From: Burkholderiaceae bacterium | Lineage (GTDB): Bacteria; Pseudomonadota; Gammaproteobacteria; Burkholderiales; Burkholderiaceae_C | Assembly: GCA_030695205.1 (NCBI GenBank) | Contig: JAUYTN010000059.1 | Span: forward strand, 62,001 to 126,000 | Direction of reading: 5' to 3' | DNA length: 64,000 bases | In this document: piece after piece, positions 18,520-28,365 of the stretch | How positions within the stretch are numbered: the stretch's first letter is position 1 | How the letters are laid out: each line of letters begins with the position of its first letter | Notes under the pieces: model-generated | What the model was told of the DNA's origin: nothing | Seen by the model: the letters and a program-made list of their open reading frames with translations, nothing else | Database searches by the model: none | Made by a program: the position numbers and the translations under genes

Positions 18520-19500
18520 TCAATGCCCCCCGGCCTTGTCCGCACGCAAGCGCGGATCGACGGCGAAGTACAGCAAATCCACCACCAGGTTGATGACCAC
18601 AAAAATCAGCGCAATCAGGCACAGATACGCCGCCATCACGGGGATGTCGGCAAACGTCACTGCCTGAATAAACAGCAACCCCATGCCAGGCCACTGGAAC
18701 ACCGTTTCGGTGATGATGGCGAACGCAATCAACCCACCCAACTGCAAGCCGGTGATGGTCATGACCGGCACCAGCGTGTTTTTCAGCGCATGCCCGAAGT
18801 GCACGGCCCGGTCCGTCAGGCCACGGGCCCGAGCGAACTTGATGTAGTCGGTGCGCAGCACCTCCAACATCTCCGCCCGCACCAGCCGCATGATGAGCGT
18901 GAGCTGAAAAATCGCCAGTGTGATGGCGGGCAGCGTGATGTGGTGCCAGCCTTTGGCCGTCAGCAAGCCCGTGCTCCAGCCCCCGATCTGCACCACCTCG
19001 CCCCGCCCGAAACTGGGAAACCACCCCAGATTCACCGCAAACAGCAGAATCAGCAAGATACCGATGAGGAACGTGGGCAGCGACACCCCCAGCAGCGAGA
19101 TCGTCATGAACACCTGCGCCAGAAAACTGCCCCGGCGCAGCGCTGCGTACACCCCCATGGGAATGCCCAAAGCCACCGCCATGAACGCGGCCACCAGCGC
19201 CAGCTCCAGCGTGGCTGGAAAGCGCTCGGCAATCAGGGTGGACACCTTGGCCCCCTGGCGCAGGCTCAGCCCAAACTCACCCTGCGCCGCATTCGCCAGA
19301 AAGTGCCAGAACTGCACAAAAAACGGCTGCTCCAGCCCCAGGGCCTCGCGCAGCTCCAGCACCTGCTCGGGGGTCGCATCCTGACCCAGCAAAAAAACCA
19401 CCGGGTCGCCCACATACTGAAACAGCATGAAGGCAATCAGGGCCACCGTCACCATGACGATGGCCGCTTGCGCCAGGCGCCTGAGAATGAACGCCAGCAA
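18520..19500 (-). CDS. dppB: Peptide ABC transporter permease, DppB type
   Basis: A 326-residue inner-membrane permease with six hydrophobic segments, the N-terminal FILRRLAQAAIVMVTVALIAF segment in two halves, GDPVVFLLGQDATPEQV and the EAA loop YIKFARARGL. The likely start is TTG 19500, directly after the stop of the binding-protein gene, with GGTGA upstream acting as the ribosome site. Confidence 0.92.
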   Translation of the reverse strand: MLAFILRRLAQAAIVMVTVALIAFMLFQYVGDPVVFLLGQDATPEQVLELREALGLEQPFFVQFWHFLANAAQGEFGLSLRQGAKVSTLIAERFPATLELALVAAFMAVALGIPMGVYAALRRGSFLAQVFMTISLLGVSLPTFLIGILLILLFAVNLGWFPSFGRGEVVQIGGWSTGLLTAKGWHHITLPAITLAIFQLTLIMRLVRAEMLEVLRTDYIKFARARGLTDRAVHFGHALKNTLVPVMTITGLQLGGLIAFAIITETVFQWPGMGLLFIQAVTFADIPVMAAYLCLIALIFVVINLVVDLLYFAVDPRLRADKAGGH

Positions 19501-21073
19501 TCAATTCACCTTGATCAGGCGCCAGTCCAGCCGGTTGTCGGCGCGGTGCACCACGTCGATGTTTTTCTTCATCGCCCAGGGAATGACCTGGTTGTGCAGC
19601 GGGATGTGGGCCACGTCCTGGTTGTGCAGCGCCAGTGCCTTGGTCAGCAACTCAGTGCGCAGCTTGAGGTCTGTCTCCTTCTTGGTGCGCTCCACCAGAG
19701 CGTCCATTTGCGGGTTGCTGTAGCGACCCACGTTGTAGTTGCCGTCACCACCCGCACCCACGCTGCGCATCAGCGACTGGATGCTGTAAAGCGCGTCAAA
19801 CGTGGGCACGCCCCAGCCGAGCATGTAGATGCTGGCTTCATAGCGCTGAATCATCGGGAAGTAGGTGGCCAGCGGCTGGGTGCGCAGCTTGGCCTTCACA
19901 CCCACCTTGGCCCACATGGCTGTCACGGCCTGGCAAATGGCTTCGTCGTTGATGTAGCGGTTGTTGGGGCACGCAAAGTCCACTTCAAACCCGTTGGGGT
20001 AACCAGCCTCCACCAGCAGCTTTTTGGCAGCATCCAGGCTGTAGGGATAGCGCTTGTCCACCTCTTTGGACCAACCGGTGACCTGAGGTGCCACCATGGC
20101 GCCGGTGGGCTGGCCCAAGCCACGCATCGTGACCCGATTGATGGTGTCGATGTCAATGGACTGGTAGAGGGCCTTGCGCACCCGCAGATCTTTCAGCGGG
20201 TTCTTGCCCTTGATGTTGCTGCCGGGCAGCTCATCGCGGAACTGGTCCATGCCCAAAAAGATGGTGCGGTTTTCGATGCCGTCAATCACCTTCAGAGCCG
20301 GCGTGTTGCGCACCCGAGGCAAGTCTTGCGGGCTGGGGTCAAGCACCAGGTCCACCTCACCCGACAACAGGGCTGCCATGCGGGTCGCCACCGATTTGAC
20401 GGGGGAGTACACCACCTCGGTCACATTGCCTTCGGCCTTGCCCCACCAGCCATCGTGGCGGCTGAGCACCATTTTCTGGTCTGGCTGCCACTCCTTGAGC
20501 TTGAACGGGCCGGTGCCCATGGCGTTGCGGTGGGCAAAGTTCTCTTCCTGGGTTTTGATGTCTTTGGGGGCCACCGAGTTGTTTTTCTCGGCCCAGGACT
20601 TGCTCATCATGCGCAGCTCGGTCAGCTGGTTGAGCAGCACCGGGTTGGGTTCCTTGGTGAAAATGTCGATGGATGTTGCCATCCACCTTGACCACGCGGT
20701 CCATGCCCTGCGTGTACACCGCAAAGTTGGAGGTTTTGGACATGGCCCGCTCCAGCGAAAACACCGCATCATCGGCGGTGAAGGCAGAGCCATCGTGAAA
20801 CTTGACGCCCTGGCGCAAAGTCATGCGCAGCTGCGTGGGGCTGACCTGCTTCCAAGCTGTGGCCAACACAGGCTCCAGCTTGAAGGTGCGGCTGTTGTAG
20901 TACACCAGTGACTCATACACCGCCGCATGAATGCCGTTGGCCAACGCGTTGTTCTGCGAGTGAATGTCCCACGTGGGAATGTCACTGGCACTCGACCACT
21001 TGAAGGTTTTGGCCTGAACACCGACCACCGAAAAAGCCAGTGCCGCGCACAGCACAGAAAGTTTGAATTTCAC
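19501..21073 (-). pseudogene. Peptide-binding protein gene (dppA-like) with a +1 frameshift
   Basis: The periplasmic substrate-binding gene of the dpp operon is split between two frames. The first part runs from GTG 21073 (signal peptide VKFKLSVLCAALAFSVVGVQA, then KTFKWSSASDIPTWDIH) to about 20680; the second begins near 20675 with SIDIFTKEPNPVLLNQLTEL and runs to 19501. The total length, 1573 nt, is 524 codons plus one base, so a single extra base near CATCCATC at 20670-20678 explains it. Both halves are otherwise intact and family-like, and downstream genes are intact. It may be a recent mutation, a sequencing error or, least likely, programmed frameshifting. Confidence 0.85.
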
Positions 21074-21444
21074 GGTCAACCTCACAAAAGATGAATGGAA
21101 ACTGACAGTATGCCTCATGCAAAAACCGCTGTAGCAGGCGGTTTTCCGGGTGCGCAGACACCCTGGATAAGTGCGCACCAAACTGGACAAAGCCATCAAA
21201 AAAATCCCTCATTTGGTGATTCAAATACAAGGGTTAACCCCAAAACAGTGCGCGACGATCTCGTGGTAAGAAAAACGTTGTTTTCTCGTCTAATTCAATG
21301 AATTTTTTGAACATCGTGACTGGTAAGACATGACAGCTTGATTACATTGGCACCGTTGTTGCTAGTTTTGATTGCAGCAGCGGTTGTTACCAGCCGCTGA
21401 TACGCCAGCACCACCAAACTTTTTTTCTTCTCAAAGGACCCGTA
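21074..21444. other. 371-bp AT-rich divergent intergenic region
   Basis: Separates the divergent dpp operon and second porin gene. It is notably AT-rich near 21250-21380 and must hold both promoters. I see no convincing operator, small gene or repeat; candidate -10/-35 pairs are too weak to place. Confidence 0.5.
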
Positions 21445-22380
21445 ATGAAAAAATCTCTTATCGCAGTGGCCGCCATGGCCGTCGTCGGCGCAGCTTCCGC
21501 CCAATCCTCTGTGACCCTGTACGGTATTGCTGACATTTGGGTCGGCAAGCCAGAAGGCGCAAAAGTGCAAGCTGGCTCGGGTGGACTTGCTGGCAGCCGC
21601 TGGGGTATCAAGGGTTCTGAAGACTTGGGTGGCGGTTTGTCAGCCAACTTCAACTTTGAATCTGCCCTAAACCTCGGCAATGGTGCAACCAACGCTGCAA
21701 TGTTCGACCGCCAAGCCAATGTTGGCTTCAGCGGTGGTTTTGGAGCCCTGAAAATCGGCAGAAGCTGGACCGCTTTCGATGACATTTACGGCGCAGCAAA
21801 CAGTGGTTTTGACTCAGCGCTCTCCGCCAACGCAGTTTGGATCAACAACTATGCCTACTCGAATGGCACCAATGCTTCGAATGCTCAGATTCACTACACA
21901 ACCCCAACTATGGGTGGGTTCAGTGGTGCAATCAGCACCAAACTGAAAGGGAACGAAACGGCCGCTGAAATGCGCCACACTGCGGTGTACGCCAAATACG
22001 AGCAAGGTCCGATCTATGCAGGCGTCGCATACGAAAAAGATGATGGCCCTGCCGTGCTCAAAAACACATTGGTCAACGGCTCTTACGATCTGGGCATGGC
22101 AAAAGTGCTGGCCAGTTACTACACCACAAAAACAGGCGCTGGTATTGCAACCAACTCCTACCAACTGGGCGCAGACATCCCCATGGGCAGTGCCCTGACA
22201 CTGTCTGTTGGCTATGCATCCTCCAAAGTTGATGTCGCAGGGGCGAAGAGCGCAACCGGTTTCGGTGTCGCAGCTGGCTACTCTTTGTCCAAGCGCACCA
22301 CGGTGTACGGTGGCCTGCGCGCCACCAACAACATCGCTGGCAAAGACCTGTGGGCCGTCGGCGTGAACCACAAGTTCTGA
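21445..22380 (+). CDS. General porin (Porin_4 type), second copy
   Basis: A 311-residue outer-membrane porin. The signal peptide MKKSLIAVAAMAVVGAASAQ is followed by SSVTLYGIADIWVG; SRWGIKGSEDLGGGLSANF, FDRQANVGFSGGFGALKIGRSW and the terminal VGVNHKF with C-terminal Phe complete the family pattern. AAAGGA about 9 nt before the ATG fixes the start. Its coding sequence is less GC-rich than its neighbours and rich in preferred codons, typical of a highly expressed outer-membrane protein. A strong terminator follows. Confidence 0.95.
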   Translation: MKKSLIAVAAMAVVGAASAQSSVTLYGIADIWVGKPEGAKVQAGSGGLAGSRWGIKGSEDLGGGLSANFNFESALNLGNGATNAAMFDRQANVGFSGGFGALKIGRSWTAFDDIYGAANSGFDSALSANAVWINNYAYSNGTNASNAQIHYTTPTMGGFSGAISTKLKGNETAAEMRHTAVYAKYEQGPIYAGVAYEKDDGPAVLKNTLVNGSYDLGMAKVLASYYTTKTGAGIATNSYQLGADIPMGSALTLSVGYASSKVDVAGAKSATGFGVAAGYSLSKRTTVYGGLRATNNIAGKDLWAVGVNHKF

Positions 22381-22407
22381 TCTCGCGTTTTCGAAGATCC
22401 AAGGTTG

Positions 22408-22443
22408 AAAGCCTGTCCGCTTGCGCGGGCAGGCTTTTTTTCT
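22408..22443 (+). terminator. Intrinsic terminator of second porin gene
   Basis: AAAGCCTGTCCGC, a short loop, then GGGCAGGCTTTTTTT: a strong stem followed by seven or more T, 28 nt after the porin stop. Confidence 0.93.
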
Positions 22444-22657
22444 TCTGCCAAGCCTTTCAGGTCCGACCAGTCCGCCACCAACCGGTACGCCGCAGGCATG
22501 GCTCGTAAAATCGAGGGTTGCGTAGCGTGCCGCGTGCACTGCCCCTGCGGACACCATCCATACCATTGGCCCGCGCGCTCCAGCCCACTGGACTGCCACC
22601 CACCAGCAGCGCCGCGCTCCAAAGCCACACTGGCCTCCACTTTCTTCTGTTTTTCCC

Positions 22658-25600
22658 ATGCTCGACACCAACACTGCCCCCACCGCGCCCGCACAACCCG
22701 GCCTGAATTCGCTCCCCAAGTCGTTCGAGCCCGCCGCGCTGGAAGCCCATTGGGGCCCCGAGTGGGAGCAGCGCGGCTACGGTGCCGCAGGCTTCCGTGG
22801 CACGGGCACCCCACAGGCCGACGCACCCGCATTCGCCATCCAACTGCCGCCACCCAACGTGACCGGCACGCTGCACATGGGCCACGCGTTCAACCAGACC
22901 ATCATGGACAGCCTCACGCGCTACCACCGCATGGCAGGGTTCAACACCGTGTGGGTGCCCGGCACCGACCACGCGGGCATTGCCACCCAAATCGTGGTGG
23001 AGCGTCAGCTGCAAGACAAAGGCATCAGCCGCCACGACATGGGGCCCACACCCGCCGAAGCGCGCAAAAACTTCGTGGCCAAGGTGTGGGAGTGGAAAGA
23101 GCAGAGCGGCAACACCATCACCACCCAGATGCGCCGCATGGGCGACAGCGTGGACTGGAGCCGCGAATACTTCACCATGGACGACAAGCTGAGCAAGGTG
23201 GTCACCGACACCTTCGTGAAGCTGTACGAGCAGGGCCTGATCTACCGTGGCAAGCGCCTGGTCAACTGGGACCCGGTGCTGCAGAGTGCCGTGTCCGACC
23301 TGGAAGTGGAAAACGAAGAAAAAGACGGCTCGCTGTGGCACATCGAGTACCCGTTTGCCGACGGCCCTCAAATGGTGAACGGCGAATTGGTCAAGGGCCT
23401 GACCGTGGCCACCACCCGCCCAGAAACCATGCTGGGCGACGTGGCGGTGATGGTCCACCCCGAAGACGAGCGCTACCAGCACCTGATCGGCAAACAGGTG
23501 GTGCTGCCGCTGTGCGACCGCACCATTCCCGTGATTGCCGATGCCTATGTGGACAAGGAATTCGGCACCGGCGTGGTCAAGGTCACGCCCGCGCACGACC
23601 CCAACGACTACGCCGTGGGCCAGCGCCAGGGTCTGGACATGATCTGCGTGCTGACGCTGCAAGCCACCGTCAACGACAACGCCCCCGAAAAATACCGGGG
23701 CATGGACCGCTTTGTGGCCCGCAAGGCCATCGTGGCCGACCTGGAAGCCTGCGGGGCGCTGATCGAAACCAAAAAGCACAAGCTGATGGTGCCCATCTGC
23801 ACCCGCACCGGCCAGGTGGTGGAGCCCATGCTCACTGACCAGTGGTTTGTGGCCATGAACAAGGTCAGCCCGATTGACCCCACCGGCAAGAGCATTGCCC
23901 AGAAAGCGATTGATGCCGTCACCAGCGGCCAAGTGAGCTTTGTGCCCGAAAACTGGGTCAACACCTACAACCAGTGGATGAACAACATCCAGGACTGGTG
24001 CATCAGCCGCCAACTCTGGTGGGGGCACCAAATCCCCGCGTGGTACGGTGACGACGGTAAGGTTTATGTAGCTAACAATGCAGATGAGGCGAGCTTAAAG
24101 GCACAAAAAGATGGCTATTTTGGCCCATTAAAGCGCGATGATGACGTGCTGGACACCTGGTACTCCAGCGCCCTGGTGCCGTTTTCAACCATGGGCTGGC
24201 CAGAAGCCATTGCCGGCATGGGCGAGTCGTCCGGCTCTGACACCGCGCACCCACAAGCTGGTGGGCGCACCGGGCTCGAACCGGTCGATTTGGCCCGCGA
24301 GGCGGGTATGAGCCCGGGCGAGCCCGGTGCACCCACCTGCGCCCAGGCCAACGCCAACCAAGCACCGGCCAGCACCAACGACTACGACCTCTACCTCCCC
24401 AGCACCGTGCTGGTCACCGGCTACGACATCATCTTCTTCTGGGTCGCCCGGATGATCATGATGACCACGCACTTCACGGGCAAAGTGCCGTTCAAACACG
24501 TCTACATCCACGGCTTGGTGCGTGATGCCCAGGGCCAGAAGATGAGCAAGTCCGAAGGCAACGTGCTTGACCCGGTGGATCTGATCGACGGCATTGCCTT
24601 GGGGCCACTGCTGGACAAGCGCACCACCGGCCTGCGCAAGCCCGAAACCGCACCCAAGGTGCGCAAGCAGACCGAAAAAGAATTCCCCGACGGCATTCCT
24701 GCCTACGGTGCCGATGCTCTGCGCTTCACCTTCGCAGCACTCGCGAGCCTGGGCCGCAGCATCAACTTCGACAGCAAACGCTGCGAGGGTTACCGCAACT
24801 TCTGCAACAAGCTGTGGAACGCCACCCGCTTTGTGCTGATGAACTGCGAAGGTCAGGATTGCGGGCTGAAAGACCACACCGCCGATGCCTGCGTGCCCGG
24901 TGGCGGCTATCTCGCGTTCAGCCAACCCGACCGCTGGATCGTCTCGCGCCTACAGCGCGTGGAAGCCGAGGTGGCCAAGGGCTTTGCCGAGTACCGGCTG
25001 GACAACGTGGCCAACACCATTTACGACTTCGTGTGGAACGAGTTCTGCGACTGGTACCTGGAAATTGCCAAGGTGCAAATCAACACCGGCAACGCCGAGA
25101 CCCAGCGCGGCACCCGCCGTACACTGATCCGCACGCTGGAAACCATCCTTCGGCTGCTGCACCCCATCACACCCTTCATCACCGAAGAGCTGTGGCAAAA
25201 AGTGGCACCTGTGGCGGGACGAAGCGGCCCTTCTGTGAGCGTGGCCGAGTACCCGGTGAGCCAACCCAGCCGCATCGACGAAGCGGCCGAAGCCCATGTG
25301 GCCAAGCTGAAAACCCTGGTGGATGCCTGCCGCAACCTGCGCGGCGAGATGAACGTGTCACCCGCCACCCGCTTGCCGCTGCTCGCGGTGGGCGATGCCG
25401 ACTTCATGACCGTCGCTGGCCCCGTGCTGCAAGCCCTGGCCAAACTGAGCGAAGTGAAGGTGTTTGCCGACGAGCCCAGCTGGGCAGCAGCGGCTCAGGC
25501 TGCGCCCGTGGCCGTGGTGGGCGAGGCGCGCCTGTGCCTGTTTATGGAAGTGGACGTGGCCGCCGAGAAACTGCGCCTGGGCAAAGAAGTGGCCCGTTTG

Positions 25601-25753
25601 CAGGGTGAAATTGCCAAGGCCAATGCCAAGTTGGGCAATGAGGCCTTTGTGGCCAAGGCACCAGCAGCCGTCATTGCCCAGGAAAACAAACGGGTCTCAG
25701 AATTCGGCGCCATGTTGGCCAAACTCCAGGAACAGCTGACCCGCTTGGGTTGA
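22658..25753 (+). CDS. valS: Valine-tRNA ligase with an unusual internal insertion
   Basis: A 1031-residue class I synthetase that charges tRNA-Val. The HIGH-type motif is [14 protein letters not shown] (about 66-77), the editing domain contains [18 protein letters not shown] lies at about 628, and the C-terminal coiled-coil arm starts near 965. Between STMGWPE and [17 protein letters not shown] (about residues 518-575), where relatives have only a few residues, there are about 58 extra residues rich in Gly, Ala, Pro and Thr. The DNA there carries a 19-bp inverted repeat (24260-24337). A relatively AT-rich patch at 24066-24120 just before it resembles the dispersed repeat. Frame is intact and core motifs are conserved, so the enzyme is presumably active. 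Confidence 0.96.
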   Translation: MLDTNTAPTAPAQPGLNSLPKSFEPAALEAHWGPEWEQRGYGAAGFRGTGTPQADAPAFAIQLPPPNVTGTLHMGHAFNQTIMDSLTRYHRMAGFNTVWVPGTDHAGIATQIVVERQLQDKGISRHDMGPTPAEARKNFVAKVWEWKEQSGNTITTQMRRMGDSVDWSREYFTMDDKLSKVVTDTFVKLYEQGLIYRGKRLVNWDPVLQSAVSDLEVENEEKDGSLWHIEYPFADGPQMVNGELVKGLTVATTRPETMLGDVAVMVHPEDERYQHLIGKQVVLPLCDRTIPVIADAYVDKEFGTGVVKVTPAHDPNDYAVGQRQGLDMICVLTLQATVNDNAPEKYRGMDRFVARKAIVADLEACGALIETKKHKLMVPICTRTGQVVEPMLTDQWFVAMNKVSPIDPTGKSIAQKAIDAVTSGQVSFVPENWVNTYNQWMNNIQDWCISRQLWWGHQIPAWYGDDGKVYVANNADEASLKAQKDGYFGPLKRDDDVLDTWYSSALVPFSTMGWPEAIAGMGESSGSDTAHPQAGGRTGLEPVDLAREAGMSPGEPGAPTCAQANANQAPASTNDYDLYLPSTVLVTGYDIIFFWVARMIMMTTHFTGKVPFKHVYIHGLVRDAQGQKMSKSEGNVLDPVDLIDGIALGPLLDKRTTGLRKPETAPKVRKQTEKEFPDGIPAYGADALRFTFAALASLGRSINFDSKRCEGYRNFCNKLWNATRFVLMNCEGQDCGLKDHTADACVPGGGYLAFSQPDRWIVSRLQRVEAEVAKGFAEYRLDNVANTIYDFVWNEFCDWYLEIAKVQINTGNAETQRGTRRTLIRTLETILRLLHPITPFITEELWQKVAPVAGRSGPSVSVAEYPVSQPSRIDEAAEAHVAKLKTLVDACRNLRGEMNVSPATRLPLLAVGDADFMTVAGPVLQALAKLSEVKVFADEPSWAAAAQAAPVAVVGEARLCLFMEVDVAAEKLRLGKEVARLQGEIAKANAKLGNEAFVAKAPAAVIAQENKRVSEFGAMLAKLQEQLTRLG
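24066..24120 (+). repeat. Dispersed repeat, degenerate copy 4 (inside valS)
   Basis: TGTAGCTAACAATGC matches the start of other copies exactly, and a later AAAGGCACAAAAAG matches their end; the central AAGCG is not kept (GCGAGC). It encodes [16 protein letters not shown] in ValS and is markedly less GC-rich than its surroundings. A weaker case than the other copies. Confidence 0.4.
24260..24337. repeat. Long inverted repeat inside the valS insertion
   Basis: GGTGGGCGCACCGGGCTCG at 24260-24278 and CGAGCCCGGTGCACCCACC at 24319-24337 are inverted copies with one mismatch in 19. The 40-nt interior has a further small hairpin (CCCGC/GCGGG at 24294-24306). The whole block is in frame in ValS and falls in residues absent from other ValS proteins. 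Confidence 0.8.
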
Positions 25754-25763
25754 GCGTTTGGGT

Positions 25764-25787
25764 GCGGGGGCACTGCCGTGCCCCCGC
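25764..25787. other. GC hairpin between valS and the TusA-like gene
   Basis: GCGGGGGCAC pairs with GTGCCCCCGC over a TGCC loop, between convergent genes (valS stop 25753, TusA-like stop 25795). No T-run. Likely transcript end stem for both. Confidence 0.5.
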
Positions 25788-25794
25788 TGCACGC

Positions 25795-26022
25795 TCAGCG
25801 CCGCTTGAGAACGGTGATGTACTCGCCGCCTACCGTCTCCTGGTGCACCAAATCATTCCCGGTTTGCTTGGCAAATGCCTGGAAATCGCGCACAGAACCA
25901 CCGTCGGTGGCAATGATTTTGAGGGTTTGACCGCTGACCATCTCGGCCAGCGATTTTTTGGCCTTGAGAATGGGCAGAGGGCAGTTCAAACCGCGGGCAT
26001 CAAGTTGTTTGTCGGTGTTCAT
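25795..26022 (-). CDS. TusA-family sulfurtransferase
   Basis: A 75-residue SirA/TusA/YedF-fold protein. The N-terminal motif LDARGLNCPLPILKAKK contains the catalytic Cys in the conserved CPxP motif, followed by a small two-layer alpha/beta fold. TusA proteins relay persulfide sulfur for tRNA 2-thiouridine, molybdenum cofactor or sulfur oxidation. AGGA before ATG 26022 supports the start. The nearby cysM (cysteine synthase) on the same strand fits a sulfur context but they are not clearly co-transcribed. Confidence 0.9.
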   Translation of the reverse strand: MNTDKQLDARGLNCPLPILKAKKSLAEMVSGQTLKIIATDGGSVRDFQAFAKQTGNDLVHQETVGGEYITVLKRR

Positions 26023-26131
26023 GGGGGTTGTCCTGCAAAGAGGCTGGATTCTAGGGGCCGAGTGCCACCCTGGGCTGACAGTCGGTCAATGCGACCGCGC
26101 ACCCAGGCCCACCGTGCTCAATACCCCAGCT

Positions 26132-27064
26132 TCATGCGGGAAACACCCCAGTAGACAGGTAGCGGTCGCCCCGGTCGCACACCACAAACACAATGGTGGC
26201 GTTCTCCACCCGCTTCGACAGTTCCAGCGCCACATGGCAGGCCCCGGCTGCGGAAATGCCAGCAAAAATGCCCTCTTCGCGGGCCATGCGTCGGCACATG
26301 TCTTCGGCCTCTGCCTGCCCCACGTAGGCCAGTTCATCCACCCCGGTGGGGTCATAGATTTTGGGCAAATAGGCCTCGGGCCACTTGCGAATACCCGGAA
26401 TGCGCGACCCTTCGCTGGGTTGCGCCCCCACCACCCGAACCGCCGCATTTTGGGACTTCAGAAACCGAGACACTCCTGTGATGGTCCCTGTGGTCCCCAT
26501 GGCACTCACAAAGTGGGTCACCCGGCCAGCGGTTTGCTGCCAGATTTCAGGGCCGGTGGTCTCAAAGTGAATGCGCGGGTTGTCCGCATTGGCAAATTGG
26601 TCAAGCACCCGGCCCTTGCCCTGGGTTTGCATCTGGTCTGCCAGGTCACGGGCGTACTCCATGCCACCGCTTTTGGGCGTCAGGATCAACTCGGCCCCAA
26701 AGGCCTTCATGGTTTGAGCCCGCTCGATGCTCAGGTCCTCCGGCATGATGAGCACCATGCGGTAGCCCTTGATGGCAGCGGCCATGGCCAGCGCAATGCC
26801 GGTGTTGCCCGACGTTGCTTCAATGAGTGTGTCGCCAGGATGGATGTCGCCACGCTCCTGCGCGCGCTGGATCATGGACAAAGCCGGGCGGTCCTTAACG
26901 GAACCAGCGGGATTGTTGCCTTCCAGCTTGCCCAGCACCACATTGCCCCTGGCTCGGGCCACCTCCGCCCCCAAGCGTTGCAAGGCCACCAGAGGGGTGT
27001 TGCCAACCGCCTGTTCCAGGGTTGGGTAAGCGGGCACCGGCGAGGATGGGGGGTTGGGCTGCAT
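26132..27064 (-). CDS. cysM: Cysteine synthase B (O-acetylserine sulfhydrylase)
   Basis: A 310-residue PLP enzyme making cysteine from O-acetylserine and sulfide or thiosulfate. PLP Lys57 lies in NNPAGSVKDRPA, the substrate loop is EATSGNTGIALA and the phosphate-binding loop is GTTGTITGVSRFL. RGDRYLSTGVF at the C-terminus is typical of CysM rather than CysK. ATG 27064 has GAGGTG upstream; an ATG ten codons earlier is less likely. Confidence 0.96.
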   Translation of the reverse strand: MQPNPPSSPVPAYPTLEQAVGNTPLVALQRLGAEVARARGNVVLGKLEGNNPAGSVKDRPALSMIQRAQERGDIHPGDTLIEATSGNTGIALAMAAAIKGYRMVLIMPEDLSIERAQTMKAFGAELILTPKSGGMEYARDLADQMQTQGKGRVLDQFANADNPRIHFETTGPEIWQQTAGRVTHFVSAMGTTGTITGVSRFLKSQNAAVRVVGAQPSEGSRIPGIRKWPEAYLPKIYDPTGVDELAYVGQAEAEDMCRRMAREEGIFAGISAAGACHVALELSKRVENATIVFVVCDRGDRYLSTGVFPA

Positions 27065-27153
27065 GCGTGTCACCTCATTTGAAAAAACATCCACTCAGGC
27101 GCATATTGCGCGTGGGCAGATGGGGAGTGGCCAAAAACGACGCTGCACTGTGC

Positions 27154-27159
27154 CATAAT
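27154..27159 (+). promoter_or_regulatory. Putative -10 box of tRNA-Leu
   Basis: CATAAT lies 17 bp before the tRNA 5' end, the expected position for a sigma-70 -10 element. A good -35 is not obvious. Confidence 0.4.
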
Positions 27160-27175
27160 TTGCGCTTCGATTGCC

Positions 27176-27263
27176 GCCGGAGTGGCGAAATTGGTAGACG
27201 CAGCAGATTCAAAATCTGCCGGTGCTAAACACCGTGCCGGTTCGAGTCCGGCCCCCGGCACCA
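27176..27263 (+). tRNA. tRNA-Leu (anticodon CAA)
   Basis: An 88-nt class II tRNA. The acceptor stem GCCGGAG pairs with CCCCGGC with one mismatch; D arm, anticodon stem GCAGA/TCTGC with loop TTCAAAA (anticodon CAA, reading UUG), long variable arm CGGTG/CACCG, T arm GCCGG-TTCGAGT-CCGGC, and encoded CCA at the 3' end. All parts of a leucine tRNA are visible. Confidence 0.97.
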
Positions 27264-27304
27264 CCCACCGCAAATCAGCGAATGGGTTGGAACCATCGAA
27301 AACG

Positions 27305-27330
27305 AAAGCCCCGATCAGGGGCTTTTTTTT
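27305..27330 (+). terminator. Intrinsic terminator after tRNA-Leu
   Basis: AAAGCCCC-GATCA-GGGGCTTTTTTTT: a short GC stem and eight T, about 42 nt after the tRNA. Confidence 0.92.
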
Positions 27331-27365
27331 GCGCCATTCGCCCCTCCCCCACCCCATTCCAACCC

Positions 27366-28283
27366 TCACCCACCAGCCAGGCCCTGCGCCACCGTGGGGT
27401 AGCGCAGAACCAGGCCCAGCTCGGTCGTCATGCGCAGGTTGCTCAACCGCCGCGACTCCCCCATGAAACTGAGCAGCGCCAGCGGCAATCGGGCCCGTGC
27501 ATCCGCGCGGGCAATGCGGGTCGGACGGGGCAAACCGTACACATCGGCGGCCAGGTCAAAGTAGTCGCCCATGGTGAGTTCGGTGTCGTCGCACACATGG
27601 ATGCAGCGCTGCGGGCCTGCACGCCACAGCGCCAGGGCGCAGGCACGCGCCAGGTCGTCGGCATGGATGTGGTTGGTGTACACGTCATCCTCCGGGCGCA
27701 GCACCGGCGTGCCCCGCAGCAAACGGTCACGCGGAGTGCCACCCGGTCTGTCGGGCGCGTAAATCCCTGGGATGCGCAACACCGCGCAGCCCACACCCAT
27801 GCGGCGGCCAAAGGCCCGCACGGTGCGCTCGGCATGCACCCGGCGAACGGCGCGGGGGGTTTGGGGGTTGACGCGCCGGGTCTCGGTGACCCAATCGCCC
27901 TGGCAGTCGCCATACACACCGCTGGTGGAGCCGTACACCAACACCCGTGGGGGGGTGCGGCGGGACAACACATGGGTCAGGGCTACGGTGCGTCGGTCGG
28001 CCTGCCAACCGGTGCCATGCACCGCCGCAGGAGGCGCCAGGTGCAGCACTCGGTTGGCCAAACCCGCCAGCCGCCACAGGCTGGCGGGTTCGTCCAGGTT
28101 GCCAACGATTGGGGTAATGCCCATCGCCCGCAACTCGCCCAACCGCTGAGGCGATGAGGTCAGGGCCAGCACCCGGACACGCCCCACCATGGGCCGCGCC
28201 ACACGAAGGCCGATGTCACCGCAACCCACCACCAACACCCGTTGCCGCCTAAACCGTGCGGGCAATGCACCCATCAGCGCCAT
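27366..28283 (-). CDS. NAD(P)-dependent epimerase/SDR family protein
   Basis: A 305-residue Rossmann-fold protein of the extended SDR (YeeZ/SDR_a5-like) group. The nucleotide loop is VLVVGCGDIGLRVARPM (about 16-32); further along are the strand LVYGSTSGVYGD and the RIPGIYAPDRPGG segment. The canonical YxxxK is not clear (RRVHAERTVR where a catalytic Lys is expected), which is usual in atypical SDRs. Substrate unknown. Divergent from the ferredoxin-reductase-type gene. Confidence 0.8.
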   Translation of the reverse strand: MALMGALPARFRRQRVLVVGCGDIGLRVARPMVGRVRVLALTSSPQRLGELRAMGITPIVGNLDEPASLWRLAGLANRVLHLAPPAAVHGTGWQADRRTVALTHVLSRRTPPRVLVYGSTSGVYGDCQGDWVTETRRVNPQTPRAVRRVHAERTVRAFGRRMGVGCAVLRIPGIYAPDRPGGTPRDRLLRGTPVLRPEDDVYTNHIHADDLARACALALWRAGPQRCIHVCDDTELTMGDYFDLAADVYGLPRPTRIARADARARLPLALLSFMGESRRLSNLRMTTELGLVLRYPTVAQGLAGG

Positions 28284-28365
28284 GACATGTTCCAGATTTC
28301 ATATTTGAGACAATTTGACGGTTTGACAGCCCCTGGTGGGCTGCCTCGTTCAAGTGGGATTGAGT

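Noticed and set aside
17299-20691. A 1130-codon open frame on the + strand
   Set aside because: It is antisense to the M20 amidohydrolase, dppB and the binding-protein gene, all strongly family-like; its translation is His/Gln/Arg-rich and resembles no family. Long antisense frames are expected in GC-rich DNA.
22457-24031. A 524-codon frame antisense to valS
   Set aside because: Overlaps ValS with intact catalytic motifs; no recognisable domain in the reverse frame.
27176-27263. tRNA-Leu as a genomic island attachment site
   Set aside because: No integrase or repeated tRNA 3' end is found downstream; the next feature is a terminator and a normal SDR gene.
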